DNA of 13,076 nt, taken from positions 1 to 13,076 of the forward strand of contig CAMOXB010000074.1 of the NCBI GenBank assembly GCA_946628805.1, given 5' to 3'. Of the stretch, positions 13,000 to 13,076 are shown in pieces. Source of the stretch: an uncultured Pseudomonadota bacterium (GTDB taxonomy: Bacteria > Pseudomonadota > Alphaproteobacteria > Rs-D84). Every line of letters begins with the position of its first letter. Positions within the stretch are counted from its first letter, which is position 1. Both the position numbers and the translations under genes were made by a program. The notes beneath the pieces were generated by a model that was not told the DNA's origin, made no database searches, and worked only from the letters and a program-made list of their open reading frames with translations.

Positions 13000-13076
13000 T
13001 TATTCTTGATTCGCGACACACATGCCACTGGATAATGTATAACCTTCTTCACATTCGGTTGCACGACATGTGCCAT
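13000..13076 (-). CDS. 3' end of another cysteine-rich protein with EGF-like tail (partial)
   Basis: In the frame whose codons begin at 13074 the minus strand encodes 24 residues, GTCRATECEEGYTL followed by SSGMCVANQE, and a TAA stop at 13002-13000. The rest lies to the right of the window. The C-x4-C...GY...C spacing is EGF-like and resembles the C-terminal part of the 766-aa protein (CNSGYSVFNGACLSSC). A terminator directly after the stop supports this frame over the longer alternative frame that runs through the terminator. The function is unknown; an exported cysteine-rich protein is the likely class. Confidence 0.65.
   Translation of the reverse strand, partial: GTCRATECEEGYTLSSGMCVANQE

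Noticed and set aside
12506..13009. 167-codon plus-strand open frame over the start of the 773-aa gene and the repeat region
   Set aside because: It runs through the signal-peptide region of the opposite gene, the REP-like element, several hairpins and the terminator; the translation is not protein-like.
12882..13076. Open frame entering from the right edge and reading through to 12882
   Set aside because: It reads through the terminator and the 25-bp repeat. The alternative frame ending at 13000 gives a cysteine-rich tail and stops just before the terminator, so it is preferred.

Overview
The window is AT-rich bacterial chromosome with short, GC-rich intergenic islands. The UvrD/PcrA helicase, the DnaQ-type exonuclease and the L21 and L27 proteins look alphaproteobacterial. 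Several VirB6-like genes in tandem, as in the Rickettsiales rvh system, and very large cysteine-rich exported proteins suggest a host-associated or gut lineage (Rickettsiales/Holosporales relatives or uncultured gut Alphaproteobacteria). The lineage is inferred; no rRNA gene is present to settle it.

Left part (1-3949, + strand): the end of a type IV secretion (T4SS) operon. A 12-residue tail of an upstream gene is followed by three tightly packed polytopic membrane proteins of the VirB6/TrbL superfamily (390, 485 and 425 aa). They are joined by a 4-nt gap, an ATGA overlap and a 1-nt gap. The upstream tail resembles the C-terminus of the third protein, so the array probably has at least four VirB6-like members.

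Middle (3950-6772): housekeeping DNA metabolism. uvrD/pcrA (- strand) converges on the T4SS operon with directly abutting stop codons. It diverges from dnaQ (+ strand) across 72 bp that hold two overlapping sigma70-type promoters built from one inverted repeat.

Right part (6787-13076, all - strand): a 766-aa exported protein with seven C-x6-C motifs, a Ser/Arg-rich N-terminal region and an EGF-like cysteine tail; the rplU-rpmA operon, whose promoter is flanked by two near-identical 21-bp direct repeats; a 773-aa exported protein with a Gln/Ala coiled coil and many cysteines; and the last 24 codons of another cysteine-rich protein. The intervals 9900-10311 and 12634-12999 contain no gene that I can support. 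They hold the same repeat modules in the same order: a REP-like palindrome, GC-rich hairpins, an identical 25-bp hairpin element and a rho-independent terminator.

The T4SS genes would supply the inner-membrane part of a secretion channel. The large cysteine-rich proteins enter the Sec pathway and are probably envelope or surface proteins stabilised by disulfides. A functional link between these two groups is only a hypothesis from proximity and likely lifestyle.
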